Source: Hyposmocoma kahamanoa
Taxonomy: Eukaryota > Arthropoda > Insecta > Lepidoptera > Cosmopterigidae
Direction: 5' to 3'
Length of the DNA stretch: 64,000 nt
NCBI RefSeq assembly: GCF_003589595.1
Contig: NW_020653337.1
Location: 6,156,217 to 6,220,216, forward strand
Shown here: positions 10,877 to 21,717 of the stretch, one piece after another
Layout: every line of letters begins with the position of its first letter
How positions within the stretch are numbered: position 1 is the stretch's first letter
Notes under the pieces: model-generated
Database searches by the model: none
The model's input: the letters and a program-made list of their open reading frames with translations, nothing else
What the model was told of the DNA's origin: nothing
Made by a program: the position numbers and the translations under genes

Positions 10877-11042
10877 AATACAAAGACACGACAAGAAACA
10901 CATAGAAAAATGTGTGTTTCCATCTCTGTATTAATAATTATAGCAAACTAGTGGAGTAATTTCACATAAAAATAATTTAAGAATATTAATTGAATAAAAA
11001 TTTAAATACGTTACTCTTTAACGCAAAAGTCTCTTTCTCATA

Positions 11043-11163
11043 ATAGCGGTAGAACTGCTTGTGAAAGCGTTCTTCCAGGGTAGTACTGCCTTGCCTATTT
11101 CTACCGCCAAGCAGTAATGTCAGCATTGCGCACGATACGATCGTCCCGTCACTATATATTATA
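11043..11163 (-). repeat. REP-A copy 6 with internal deletion
   Basis: The GAAAGCGTTCTTCCAGGG end and AAGCAGTAATGTCAGCATT hairpin are joined directly to GCGCACGATACGATCGTCCC. The middle ~170 bp of the family has been lost. Confidence 0.8.
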
Positions 11164-11315
11164 AAAAAAACTTTATACCCATCAACATTCTCGGAACTGT
11201 GTCTCTTCGATATTTGAAGGACGCTTAGTATCTTCCCGGAACCATAGAGTGAGTGATCGATCATATATGTTGAAGCTATGTTGAAGCACTTTAATTAAGA
11301 TCTTGAGTACTATTT

Positions 11316-11425
11316 TATGTATGCAAATAGGTAGTTAGAAATGTTGTCTATTACCCGAAAATATTATCATATATTTAGAACCATTTCCAAAAGATATTTT
11401 TTTATAATTTTACAATAAGTATAGT
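11316..11425 (-). repeat. dispersed repeat H, copy 2
   Basis: Reverse-orientation match to 886-1050 and 49421-49592 (AAATAGGTAGTTAGAAATGT, AAAATATTATCATATATTTA). Confidence 0.55.
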
Positions 11426-11584
11426 ATAATCTTTATTGAATCTACAGTTACTTTACTTATGAAACCCTGTAATTTACCTAATATGATATACGATTGACCC
11501 GCCCTTCCATTCTAGAGCCAACACGATTTAGTGCACTAGTTTTAGAACACCTGGGTACTTTGGAATTCGAACTGTAGTTTTTAG

Positions 11585-11645
11585 GTGTTGTGAATCTTCT
11601 TCGGCGTGCAGGTTTCATCAAGTTGGTTCCCTTCGCCATTAGGAG
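11585..11645 (-). repeat. SINE-3 body fragment
   Basis: Short minus-oriented match to SINE-3 (TCTTCTTCGGCGTGCAGGTT; compare AACCTGCACGTCGAAGAAGG at 24537). Only about 60 bp is recognisable. Confidence 0.5.
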
Positions 11646-11763
11646 GAGATATTGCTATTAAACATATCCAAATGTACGTAATTTAGAAATTAAAGCCATA
11701 GGTATAGTTGATACCCTTCCATATCTGAACACCTAGCTGACGTTTTGATTCTGAGAGTCATCT

Positions 11764-11958
11764 AGGGCTGTTAATAGATTGACTGTACGTTTGCAGTTGA
11801 TGCGTGAAGTCATAATCAACTTCATGCAACCGAGACCACAACTGCATGAATTCGATAACGACTTCACGCATTAACTGTATGCATTCGATCTCGACTGCAT
11901 GAAATCGGTTCCATTTTGTAGCCTTGCATGCAGTTAATGCGTGAAGTCGTTATTCGAG
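11764..11958. mobile_element. foldback element E, copy 1, cut by a gap
   Basis: Contains three alternating, inverted GCAGTTRATGCGTGAAGTCR units followed by TCAACTTCATGCA, each about 40-45 bp. The start AGGGCTGTTAATAGATTG matches 52820. The element runs straight into an assembly gap, probably because it is palindromic. Confidence 0.65.
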
Positions 11959-11968
11959 NNNNNNNNNN
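11959..11968. other. assembly gap (10 N)
   Basis: Ten N bases directly after a palindromic repeat; the true length missing is unknown. Confidence 0.99.
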
Positions 11969-12145
11969 ATATCTCTTGTTAATAAGGAACCTTGTGCTCT
12001 TGATTTAATGACATAATTGACATGATGAACAGGTAAAATTCAAAATATTTATTGTAGTAACGGAACGCAATGGTGCTCTCTCGCTCTTCCTCTTGTGCTT
12101 AAGCATTGTACAAAGCAACTTGGTACTTATAAATAAATATCTAAT

Positions 12146-12432
12146 TGAAAGAGTGAAAGAGTGCATCCAGGGAAGCACTGCCACCTTGCCTTGCCTATTT
12201 CTGCCGCCAAGCAGTAATGTTAGCATTACTACGTTCAGGTTTTCAAGGGTAAGAATGCTAGAATGGTAATTACAGGCACATGGGACTTGACGACTTATGT
12301 CTCAAGATGACGGGCGCATTGGCAGTGCCCCTCAGATCTTTGTGATTTAAAGCTCTGAGTGGCACAGCAACTCTTAGGGACAGTCGTGTCGTTACCACCA
12401 GGCATAACGTCACAGGCGTCACTTAGTATTAT
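12146..12432 (-). repeat. REP-A copy 7
   Basis: Full-length minus-oriented copy with GAAAGAGTGCATCCAGGGAA, AAGCAGTAATGTTAGCATTA, GACGGGCGCATTGGCAGTGC and the ACCACCAGGC..CACTTAGTATTATA end. Confidence 0.9.
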
Positions 12433-13170
12433 AAAGAATAAATAAAATCTTAGGCCCCCACTAAGGAATACATTTGTGATATTAAGGAACGAATACATAA
12501 TATTCCTAAGTAAATATTATGGGTAGGCGTGTCGAGTATCAACAGGACAAAACTATTTCGTCGTGTCAATTGATATTAAATAAAAAGTTGTATACTTTTA
12601 TGTTGCTAGATGTATATACAAGGCGTTCCACGGCTATAGGACACGGAGGGAAAGTATTTTAAATATTATAGAATGAATAATTTGCTTATGATGTTATATT
12701 TATTTTTAAAAGTAAGTAGCATTGTAATATTTTCAAAGTTGCTTGCCTCACCTGGGAATCGAACCGACTAAATGTGAAAAAAAAAACGTCCTTACTGTAT
12801 TTTATGACAGCGTTCGAAAGGGTCAATGAAAAGGATTAATTCCTTATAATCAACATTGTGTCTTAATTTACAGAAATGATGTTTCTTCTTCAGCCGATGT
12901 TTTTCTATTGTTATTTTAGAACTTTATTGACTCTAAATAGTATGATACCACTTTGCGTGCACTATTTGTATGTTGTTTTAGCACGAGGAGTACACAAGCA
13001 AGTGCTGGAGCACTGGATAGACAGTGTTGGAGCACTGCAGTTTTACATATCTCGTCTCTGCAGCCAGTTAGTTTGGAGTAGAAAACATTTGAGTCTTTTT
13101 TAAAAATTTCTCAAAAGGATCCCCTACCTGCTAACTAAACTATACTTGGTAAACATTATCTTAATTAGAC

Positions 13171-13613
13171 CCTTTTGTACGGTAGAGTCACGCGAGCCGT
13201 TACGTGGGAATGGTACCATAATTTGGTATTTTTTAATTTCATTTAATATAACGAAGCATGGCTATCTTATAATCAACAATTGCCTTGTATTGTTGCTTTA
13301 TAAAACAATCTATGTACTAGCTAAAAAAATACTACGACGGTACGAATAAGTCGTGCGCCTGGTGGTAAGCTACATGCCTGTCCAGCAGCAGTGCCACTCA
13401 GAGCTTTAAATCGCAAACATCTGAGGACCACTGCCGCTGCGCCTGTTACTCTGAGACATAAGTTGATAAGTCCCATGTGCCTATAATTTCACCAGCAGCC
13501 TTACCCTTCAAAACCGGAACACAGTAATGCTGACATTACTGCCTGGTGGCAGAAATAGGTCAAGTGGCAGTACTACTCTGGACGAACTCTTTGACAAGGA
13601 GCTCAACTACTAT
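13171..13613 (+). repeat. REP-A copy 8 with a 175 bp leader (duplicated block)
   Basis: Positions 13347-13613 are a good plus-oriented REP-A. The preceding ~175 bp (TTTTGTACGGTAGAGTCACG onward) is repeated almost unchanged in front of the copy at 15174. The pair is therefore either a segmental duplication or a longer subfamily carrying a leader. Confidence 0.85.
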
Positions 13614-13695
13614 ATAAACTGCGCTCCTAAAAATTTTGAGATTTAGTAGTGGCGCGGCTGTAACGCTACTGTAACTCCACTGTAGTGACTCCACA
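13610..13695. repeat. diverged MITE-C-like fragment
   Basis: Words such as AGTAGTGGCGCGGCTGTAAC and CTGTAACTCCACTGTAGTG resemble the interior of MITE-C. Low-confidence relict between a REP-A copy and the exon-bearing region. Confidence 0.35.
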
Positions 13696-14023
13696 ATTCG
13701 AAGAGATCCGAGTCCGCGTGACCGAGTTCTGGACCACAATAGTATAGTATATGCAATCGATATGATAAGAAAAAGCAATACGCTGAACAGAAAAGATTCG
13801 CGATTACTCCGCCGAGAACCGTTCTGATCGTAAATAAGGTGGAAAAGAAATATACCTCTATAGTTACTGTCATTCATAGGTTTATTAAAAGGAAGGTCAT
13901 TCATAACGAAAGTCTTTAAAATAGAAATTACACGGAATCCAGAGTCTACAAACTTGCGTATTTTACTTTTTGAAAGTTTTACATGAAATCGGAATGTGTA
14001 TGACACAATAGAAGCAAACTTAC

Positions 14024-14525
14024 CGGTAACTTATCGGAGCTCTCAAATTTATCGACGAACTCCAATCCAGGGAACGTCTTCTTTTGTCCCCTTCATGCCA
14101 ACTCGCGTAACTTCTCGCAAATGATGTCAAACCACAACTATCACTACCTTTCACTACTTCTACCGCCATGTCCACTGTATCGTTCAAAAACCGTTCCAAC
14201 TGTTCTTCTTCACTAGTAACGTTCTCGAAAATGGAATGATTTGAAAAATTCGAATAGTTTGAAAAATTCGAATAATTCAGATAGTTTGAATAATTCGAAG
14301 GTGAATACACACCGTTGTGTTTTGGACTAGAATAAACGTACACTTTGTTTAGTTCGGAGTCGTTTTCTGTCTTTAATTTTAACTCCATTTGCCGGGAGGT
14401 ATTTGCAATTAATCTCAAATGTTCCGTAGAGGTGTACCAGGCTTCTAGAACCGCGATATGAGTGTCTAAATCGCGACAGATCAGGCGGAACTCGTAGTCG
14501 TGACATCGTTGTTCTTCTACGATTT
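14024..14525 (-). CDS. exon of an unrecognised secreted glycoprotein
   Basis: A 502-base minus-strand exon. The acceptor at 14526-14536 is textbook (CTTTTTCTTTGTTCCAG) and the donor is consensus (ACCG|GTAAGT). It encodes 166 complete codons with a split codon at each end, starting IVEEQRCHDYEFRLICRDLD. Three cysteines are visible. There are ten N-X-S/T sequons, seven of them clustered in a repetitive SNYSN/SNFSN stretch through ENVTS. A KRRR polybasic site followed by SLDW lies near the end, a possible proprotein-convertase site though not a strict R-X-K/R-R. The first split codon is completed in frame by the signal-peptide exon at 48812-48893 (G|AA, Glu). These features fit a secreted or lumenal protein precursor. 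I do not recognise the family. The next exon must lie to the left, beginning after CG|. Confidence 0.8.
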
Positions 14526-14602
14526 CTGGAACAAAGAAAAAGCATGTTATCGCCAATAGTAAAATTATTTTTATTTTTTACAATACCAAGTGTTGGTCAA
14601 AC

Positions 14603-14764
14603 TAGGCGTGCGCGTGGTGGTAAGCGACACGCCTATCCATAACAGTTGAAGTGCCACTCAGAGCGTTAAACCGCAAAGATCTTAGGGGCACTGCCACAGC
14701 TTCCGTCAATCTTAGACATAAGTTGACAAGTCCCATGTGCCTGAAATATCACCAGCAGCCTCGA
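14603..14764 (+). repeat. REP-A copy 9 (3' truncated)
   Basis: Plus-oriented, from AGGCGTGCGCGTGGTGGTAA to AATATCACCAGCAGCC. It sits in the intron about 80 bp from the exon's acceptor side. Confidence 0.9.
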
Positions 14765-15012
14765 CACAAATTTCATCTCACGATCTATTTATTTAGCGTT
14801 TACGTATTACTTAAATGAACGTCCAGAGTACACGGGCAAGGCTTGCTTGAATTTGGTCTACGCGGCGGCCGCGCGGGATGAGAGCGGTTGTATTGCTCAG
14901 AGGAATTCAAATAGCATTCAGATTCGCCATTAATGTACATGAAGGCGTGGTAACTGGACGATCGCCGCGCGGCTGCCGCGCGAAAACTTTTACCTCATGT
15001 CATTTCTCCTTT

Positions 15013-15740
15013 TGTACGGTAGAGTCATGCGAGCCGTTACGTGGGAATGGTACTATAATTTGGTATTTTTTATTTGATTTAATATAACCAAGCATGGCTA
15101 TCATATAATCAACAATTGCCTTATACTGTCGTTTTATAAAACAATCCATGTATTAGCTAAAAACATACTACGACGGGACGAATAAGTCATGCCGCTGCTG
15201 GTGGTAAGCTACATGCCTGTACATAACAGTTGCAGTGCCACTCAGAGCTTTAAATCGCAAACATCTGAGGAGCACTGCCACTGCGCCCGTCACTCTGCGA
15301 CATAAGTTGATAAGTCCCATGTGCGCATTGACTTACAATTATATGGACGTCGGGTCCGCGCTACAAAGTGGCGTTAAAATCGTATACAGATCGTCATTCA
15401 CGCTTTAGTCTTCGTTTGTTCGACTGACAGCGAAGCAAGCAAAATTAGACAGTACTGCGATGACATTACAATTGAAATTCAACGTTTTAACTTTTTTATA
15501 TTCCTTTACATGTCACTACGTTTAAATAGGTTGACTTGGGACATTTTTTTCGTGGTTTTTGTATTAGACACGTCGTCCATTTATTTGTAAGTTAATGCAT
15601 GTACCTGTAATTTCACCAGCACCCTTACCCTTCAAAATCGGAATACAGTAATGCTGACATTACTGCTTGGCGACAGAAATAGGTAAGGTGTCAGTGCTAC
15701 CCTGGACTAACTCTTTCACAAGGAGCTCTACAGCTACTAT
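15013..15740 (+). repeat. REP-A copy 10 with leader, split by a MITE
   Basis: The leader (TTTTGTACGGTAGAGTCATG..) at 15013-15173 and REP-A halves at 15174-15324 and 15599-15740 correspond to 13171-13613. The element at 15325-15598 interrupts the copy within CCCATGTG/CATGTACCTG, and removing it restores the family sequence. Confidence 0.88.
15325..15598. mobile_element. nested 274 bp MITE inside REP-A
   Basis: Termini are inverted: GCATTGACTTACAATTATAT at the left, ATTTATTTGTAAGTTAATGC at the right, followed inward by GGACGTCG/CGTCGTCC. CATGTG and CATGTA flank the insertion as a probable target duplication. No ORF. Confidence 0.82.
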
Positions 15741-16129
15741 TACTATAATTATTAAGTAAACAATATTTGGTTAATTTTCCAATTTACTTGTTTAATATTT
15801 ATAGTTAAATATATAAAGTTTAAAATCGAATAGTGTACAATTAGTTTTATTGAAATATGTTCAAGACTTTTATTCTGGGATAGCAAATTTACCAATATTT
15901 TTTTGGAAAAAAAATTAGTGCGCATTTCACCTCCTTCTCACCTGACGGAAAGTGAAAATGAGGTCGACGATGGAACATGCACACCTAAATAATACCTATT
16001 CACTCTCGCCTTGAAAAGGCCATAGTCATGTCGTTCGAAGTACTTAATTATTTTATATCTGGAAGCTATTTTCATGTATAGAAATAATCATAATTAGTCA
16101 TTTTCTATATATTTTTTGTTTTTTTTTTT

Positions 16130-16320
16130 ACATAGCCCCGCACTAGGGAAGCCCTGTGTCGCGGGTGTCATGGGCACACACATAGACAACTACAAATTAT
16201 ATCCAAACTCACGAGAAAAATAAACGTAGGTCATACAAACATTTCTCCCGGCCCGGGAATCGAACCTGGAACCTCTGCGTGGCAGTCCGGCATGGTAACC
16301 GTTCGGCCACGGAGGCAGTT
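16130..16320 (-). repeat. SINE-1 copy 2
   Basis: Well-preserved minus-oriented tRNA-derived SINE. The A box (TGGCCGAACGGTTACC) and B box (GGTTCGATTCCC on the minus strand) are recognisable. The body ends at the CCCTAGTGCGGGGCTATG segment beside a poly-T/poly-A tract. Confidence 0.9.
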
Positions 16321-16435
16321 TATATATATGACAATATCATCCAAATATAAAATAATTATGTATTATATTATATAAATATTGTATTGCAGAAAAAAAAAAT
16401 TAAACGTGTGTTACATCACTTTTGCGCCGATAGCC

Positions 16436-16740
16436 TCATTTGTTGGAGAACAAATCAGCAGATAAATAATTCCACAATAATTCAACTGTACACAATTTGG
16501 AATAATTCGTAAAGAGGATACAAAGCACTTCATACGGACTTGTTATGTTAACAACAGAAGGATGAGATCCCACGCACGTATTGTTTCTCGAAGTTGGAAA
16601 AGAAACGACGAAATCAATTCGTGCAACTCCAACATACACACGACGAAATATATCGGATAAAATATCGACAAACAGACGGCAAGGCCGGCACTCAAGGCTT
16701 TGCAGCTTCGCCTCCACCAAGGTAGTATCATTAATTAGTT
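16436..16740 (-). pseudogene. antisense LINE C-terminal remnant
   Basis: The minus strand reads VEAKLQSLECRPC, then SDIFRRVYVGV, SHPSVVNI and finally WNYLSADLF. The order and spacing match the C-terminal part of the LINE at 26298-27664 (EAKLQSHEHRR, VHPYVVDI, WNSLPADLF), so both derive from one LINE family. Frameshifts and stops are present. Confidence 0.75.
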
Positions 16741-16784
16741 CTTGGCACGCTTTTCCACAAAGTCCAAGGCAGCAAGATCTCTGA

Positions 16785-16916
16785 TAACTGCCTCTTGGTC
16801 TGTCACGTAGAGGTCCCGGGTTTGATTCCTGGGCTAGGCTACATTTATTTCTCTCGTAAGTTTGGGTGTAATTTGAGGTTGTTTATGTGTCCATGGCTGA
16901 GTGTGTGTGTTATTAT
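16785..16916 (+). repeat. SINE-1 copy 3 (head deleted)
   Basis: Begins AACTGCCTC, then jumps to CACGTAGAGGTCCCGGGTTT, so the A-box region is missing. The body TTATTTCTCTCGTAAGTTTG and GTCCATGG is intact, with a GT-rich tail. Confidence 0.85.
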
Positions 16917-16984
16917 ATAGTTACTATTATAAGTAATTAGTCGTTATTATTATTATTATAAATGTGTATCATTATATTCAGCTA

Positions 16985-17646
16985 GAGCCCATGCACACGG
17001 CGCGACGACGACGCGTGAATACGCGCCGTAAACGCGCGTCATCTGCGTGTATCGCGCATTTTGGTAAGAGATAGTTTAATTTTACATTTGTTTGTTAATT
17101 TGAGTTAGTTTTTAAAATGAAGCAACTAAATGAAATTGTAAGCGTAAGCTCCAGTGAAGTACACAACCATCTTGCTTGCAACGCGATGTTTGCGCGTGTT
17201 TGAATCGATTGTTTACAATGCGTCTGCAGCGCGTAAACTTGTTTTTTACAGTACCAAGTGACGGGACGGATAAATCGTGCGCCTGATCGTAAGCTACACG
17301 AATGTCCATAACAGTTGCAGCGCAACCCAGAGCTTTTAATCGCAGAGATCTAATTGGCACTGCCACTGCGCCTGTCACCCTGAGACGTATGTTAACAAAT
17401 CCCATGTGTCTATAATTTCACCAAAACCTTACCCTTCAAAACCGAAACACAGTAATGCTAACATTACTGCTTGGCGGCTGAAATAGGTAAAGTGGCAGTA
17501 CTTCCCTGGACGAACACTTTCTCAAGGAGCTCTGCTGCTACTACGTATGTATACGCGCAGATGACGCGCGTTCACGGCGCCGTAAACGCGCGTTCGTGAA
17601 ACGCGCGTCGTCGGCGCGTATAAAATACGCCCTGTGCGTAGGCTCT
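16985..17646. mobile_element. GC-rich MITE (GC1), copy 1, carrying a nested REP-A
   Basis: Termini AGAGCCCATGCACACGGCGC and its counterpart ..CCCTGTGCGTAGGCTCT. Next come tandem GACGACGCGTG/ACGCGCGTCGTC-type words, giving long GC-rich inverted arms amid AT-rich DNA. The interior (GAAGCAACTAAATGAAATTG, CTTGCTTGCAACGCGATGTT) matches 52130-52215. A REP-A copy (17246-17541) is inserted in the right half. Confidence 0.8.
17246..17541 (+). repeat. REP-A copy 11, nested in GC1
   Basis: Full-length plus-oriented REP-A bounded by TTTTTTACAGTACCAAGTGA and GAGCTCTGCTGCTACTA. Younger than its host GC1 element by position, though diverged internally. Confidence 0.9.
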
Positions 17647-18235
17647 TATATTCTTTCTCGCTATTCCCTCTACAACTCTCCAACGGTACTAAAATAAAGA
17701 TTAACCAGTCAACATCCGAACAACCCGTTATTTTACTTCAAATACGTATGAGTTCAGTGTCCTACAATAAACCCTCTAATAACACTAGGGAATTGTTATT
17801 ACCGGAACGTGACGAATCTATACAAATCCGGGGTCAAGTGTCACGTGCACCCAAAAATAACCTAACAGGATAATATTTTTATTTTACGAAACAGACCTTT
17901 AATCAAAGACATTATTTTCACAAACAGATTATGAGATTGCAATATTTATTATATTATTAGATTACTAGCATGGTGCTCGCGACTTTGCCTGCGTAGAATA
18001 AGTGCATCGAGTAGCCTCCTGTACTATATTAATTTTCGTAGTTTTATTGGTCCTCCTTGGAAACTTTCATACCCGATTTCACCCCGTTAAAATCTATTTT
18101 TGTGACAAAAAGCATATGTCCTTCTCCTAAGTCACACCTATCTCTGTACCAAAATTCACCAAAATGGGTTCATCGGTCCAGGTGAGAAAACGTAAGAGGC
18201 AGATTTTTGCATGTTTTTACTGATATGATTATTAT

Positions 18236-18960
18236 TAACAGATTTCAAAAAAAGGAGGAGGTTCTCAATTCGACTGTATGTTTTTTTTTTGTATGTATGT
18301 TACGCTATGACTCCACCATTTGTGATCCAATTTTGATTATTCTTTTTTTGTTGGAAAGAGGGTACCTCCATAGTGGTCTCATTTAATTTGTGGCTTGTGG
18401 GTGGCTGTTCACGCATGAAGATTCATTTTTATAAATAGCGCCTAAATTTTACTTAAGGAGCCATTATTTTAATGGTTGATTTTGCTATTCTCCAATTCAA
18501 GGCGTTTTTCTTTCTTAATATACTTTGAGTAGTGAGAACCGATTTGTATTATCTCATGTGTCAAGTCCCGTATAGTAGCGAACTAGGGGATGAATCCAGG
18601 TTTGCGCACTTTCCGGTAACCGATTTCAATAAAATTATCAACCAATAATTTACATATAATTACCAATAATTATATGTAATTCCACGTACTTTTGAGGTCG
18701 GTTCTTTTAGTATTCTGTACTGAGACTATTTATTTATTGTATGTATGTTACGCGGCATTTGTGAACCGATTTTGACGATTCTTTTTTTATTGGAAAGAAC
18801 GGTTATTATATATATATAATATTCCACCTCTAAGGTTGGCAAACTAGGGGATGAATCCGGTTACGCGCTCTTTCAGGTAACCGATTTCAATAAAACCTGT
18901 TAAGTAGCGTAGTTCCAATAAAAAAATCGATACGCAGTTTTGACGTCGGTTTTTTTTTTA
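18236..18960 (+). repeat. REP-D copies 3 and 4 in tandem
   Basis: A near-complete copy (18236-18722, CAAAAAAAGGAGGAGGTTCT to GGTCGGTTCTTTTAGTATTC) is followed directly by a shorter second one (18723-18960) repeating TATGTATGTTACGCG and CTAAGGTTGGCAAACTAGGG and ending TTTTGACGTCGG. Both lack coding capacity. Confidence 0.8.
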
Positions 18961-19587
18961 ATAAAAAAGTTATAATTATGTCTTTAAATGAAGAGAAACC
19001 CTTTGAACGTTTTCTTAAAGGTCTAAAGTATTTCAACTTTCCGTTGCCCTCAAAAGCAACATTGTGCAGGAAAAAATAAGTTTTCATGTTTTTTTTTTAT
19101 GGTAAAACCAATTAGAAAATGATATTGATAGCCCAGAAACCAAAATCGTGTTACACGGTGTCATCAAAAAAAATAAATATCTTGACAATTTTGAACCTTA
19201 CTGAATACTAAATATGCCTCCCCAAAATAACAGAGTACTTGACAGTACAACAGGATATCAACCTATTGATCTATCTAGATATCGGCATTCTCTATTAAAA
19301 TCCGTAATTTATATTCTTACAATCACGTAACTAAACACGGTGTGAGAGATCATGTGACGTCACCAAACCCATAGAAGTACAAACTGTACTGCAATAAAGT
19401 TGAACAATGGACGATATAACATTTTGTTATGGTCTTCTTTGTCTGAAATTTGTTTATTTGTAATAAAAAATGCCTATTCCATCACGTAAGGACAAAGCTG
19501 TTTTTTGACCCTCGTTTCCAAACTAATTTATGACATTTTTAATTAAGTTTAAGACTTTTTGTTAATAAATGTTATGTTAATTGTCGT

Positions 19588-19650
19588 TGGTGGTTGTCTA
19601 TGTGTGTGTCCATGGCACCCGCGTCACAGAGGTACCTAGTGCGGGGCAAA
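19588..19650 (+). repeat. SINE-1 tail fragment
   Basis: Only the 3' part remains: GGTTGTCTATGTGTGTGTCC through CACCCGCGTCACAG to CCTAGTGCGGGGCA. Confidence 0.85.
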
Positions 19651-19675
19651 AAAATCTTAACGAGTTCTTAAGTTT

Positions 19676-19722
19676 TCGCGATTGTTACACATAGGAAATT
19701 AAAGTATTTTTCCGGATTTAAA
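19676..19722 (-). repeat. Penelope-like 3' terminus, minus
   Basis: GCGATTGTTACACATAGGAA followed by a decayed TTTTTCCGGATTTAAATC is the reverse complement of the terminal segment after the conserved block at 56140-56245. It faces the plus-oriented copy at 19760-20105, giving an inverted arrangement. Confidence 0.65.
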
Positions 19723-19759
19723 TCTATTAGGTACTAATGCAGTACTAATTAATATGTTA

Positions 19760-20105
19760 TAATTTATTCTAATTTTCATATTAATTAATAATAAATTCAA
19801 CTTAGTAAAAATTCATATCGTTAAAATAAAATAATTTGTAAAACATAATGTAGCGTTAATTGGAATGTTCTTTGTAAAATTAAAAATAAGGTATTTAATT
19901 AATAACTTTTGTAACTATAGTGAAAAAATTGGATGGTTTGCATTAATATTAGACATAACTGGTTGATGACTGTACCACCTCAGTCAACCGTGACCATGGG
20001 ACCTGTAAAGGGTCCGAAACGTCGGTTTGTATGAAAAAAAACAAGTATACGCGATGTAAATCCGGAAAAATAGTTTCATTTCCTATAATAAAACATTTAT
20101 TGTAA
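19760..20105 (+). mobile_element. Penelope-like element 3' end, copy 1
   Basis: Matches the non-coding 3' part of the element at 55976-56245: AAATAATTTGTAAAACATAA, TTAATTGGAATGTTCTTTG, GACATAACTGGTTGATGACT, AGTCAACCGTGACCATGGGA, the CTGTAAAGGGTCCGAAAC block, and GTAAATCCGGAAAAATAG. No reverse-transcriptase sequence remains here. Confidence 0.8.
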
Positions 20106-20488
20106 GACTTGTATTTCGATCAAGCCCTAGAAAACTAATGCAGCATATACCTGCATGTTTTTAATTTCTCTACTTACTATGCGCAAATGGTAACCTAAAC
20201 ACTCAAAATAAGTTAAAAATGCATCTAGTAAACGCAACGACACCGTTGCACTTCATTAAAAACGAAAACATCCGGTGTATAGTGTACGCGGACATTGAGA
20301 GCGACCGTCTTTTGTTTCCACCAAATAACGCCATTCACATTTTATTTTATATCAACAAGTATGTTTGTTTTTCCCGTATGCATTCTATTATATCATGTAA
20401 CACGATTTTATTTATCTTATTATATTATCAATTACAATTTTGTAATTGAAATTTTCGTAGTATGATTTTCTACGACTTCAAGTGTAAT

Positions 20489-21150
20489 TTAACAGCTCAG
20501 CGGAGCTTCGCTCGGCTTCAAAATGGTTTTGGCGATAAAGCACCATGCAAGACGACTATTTATAGCTAGTTTGCAGAATTCAAACACGGTCGTGTGAATT
20601 TCAGTGACGAATTTCGTGATGGTCGCTCGTCCACTGCTCTGAGCAACAAAAACATCGATACTGTGCGCCGTATGGTCAAAACAGACAGGCATGTTACATA
20701 CCTTTAGTTTCGGGCATCTTTAGGCATAGGCATGAGTCAAATACAGTCAATACTACACAAACATTTGGGTGTGAAAAACCTAAAAATTAAAATTAAACTA
20801 AAAAAAATAAAAACCTAAATTTTTGAAGGTGAACAACGTTAACGTTACGAGCCATCCCGCATACAGTCCCGACCTGGCACCTTGTGACTTTTATTTATTT
20901 CCAAAAGTTAAGCACCAGTTACGCGGTCAACGATTTTCATCACCTGAAGAGGCTGTCGAAGAGTATGAAAAATATGTTTCAGAGATTATCACGGAGGAGC
21001 GGCATAAATGTTTTCAAATTTGGTTCATTCGTATGAAAAAGTGCATTAACGCTAACGGAGAATATTTTGAGAAACAATAAATTCATTTCTGGCCATTTAC
21101 AGCAATTTTTTTCTTATTCATTCCGGAAACTTATAGTGCGCCTCACGTGA
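20489..21150 (+). pseudogene. mariner transposase relict, copy 1, internally deleted
   Basis: Plus-strand frames encode the N-terminal part (HGRVNFSDEFRDGRSSTALS, NIDTVRRMVKTDRHVTY) and, after ~20820, the C-terminal part (HPAYSPDLAPCDFYLFPKVK, RGQRFSSPEEAVEEYEKYV, ending EYFEKQ). The middle, which would carry the first two catalytic Asp residues, is replaced by ~35 bp of A-rich filler. The C-terminal SPDLAPCD segment, with the third Asp, survives. The 3' end TTATTCATTCCGGAAACTT matches copy 2. Non-functional. Confidence 0.88.
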
Positions 21151-21344
21151 ATACTACTATGACAACCACAATAGCGAAGTTTCAGTGGTATAGCTACTAA
21201 CTACCCTTTTCTACATACTTGCTATCAATAAAACCGAAAGCAATACTGTCAAACCAGAAACACAACACTTTTGATTTTTTGCGTACATTACTCATCCGAT
21301 CGCAATTGCTTTAGTGAGTTTTTGTGCCCACCAGCGCAAAGTTT

Positions 21345-21450
21345 TTGAAGTGTTAGATCCCACTGCCGGACACGGATCTCCTCTAAAGATAGGATTAAGG
21401 CCACAGTCTATTTGTATTAGCTGGCCCAATGCAGGTTGGAGACTATTTTT
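21345..21450 (-). repeat. SINE-3 fragment
   Basis: GATCCCACTGCCGGACACGG, then TCTCCTCTAAAGATAGG and CCCAATGCAGGTTGGAGAC. This is the reverse orientation of the Lepidoptera repeat ending ..GTGCCCAGCAGTGGG. Confidence 0.7.
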
Positions 21451-21454
21451 TTTA

Positions 21455-21717
21455 TAACATCAAGTGACAAGACGAACAAGTGGTGCGCCTAATGGTAAGC
21501 TACACGCCTGTCCATAACAGTTAAAGGTCTGAGGGGCTCTACCACTGCGCCCGTTACCCTGAGACATAAGTTGACAAGTCCCATGTGCCTGTAATTTCAC
21601 CAGCGCCCTTACCCTTCAAAACCGGAACACAGTAAACATTACTGCTTGGCGGCAGAAATAGGTAAGGTGACAGTACTACCCTGGACTAACTCTTTCACAA
21701 GGAGCTCTACTGCTACT
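21455..21717 (+). repeat. REP-A copy 12
   Basis: Plus-oriented, from AACATCAAGTGACAAGACGA to AAGGAGCTCTACTGCTACTA, with one ~30 bp deletion in the centre. Confidence 0.9.

Noticed and set aside
13560..14006. 148-codon minus-strand open frame next to the glycoprotein exon
   Set aside because: Lies beyond the GTAAGT donor, overlaps REP-A and MITE-C-like sequence, and does not continue the exon's protein features.
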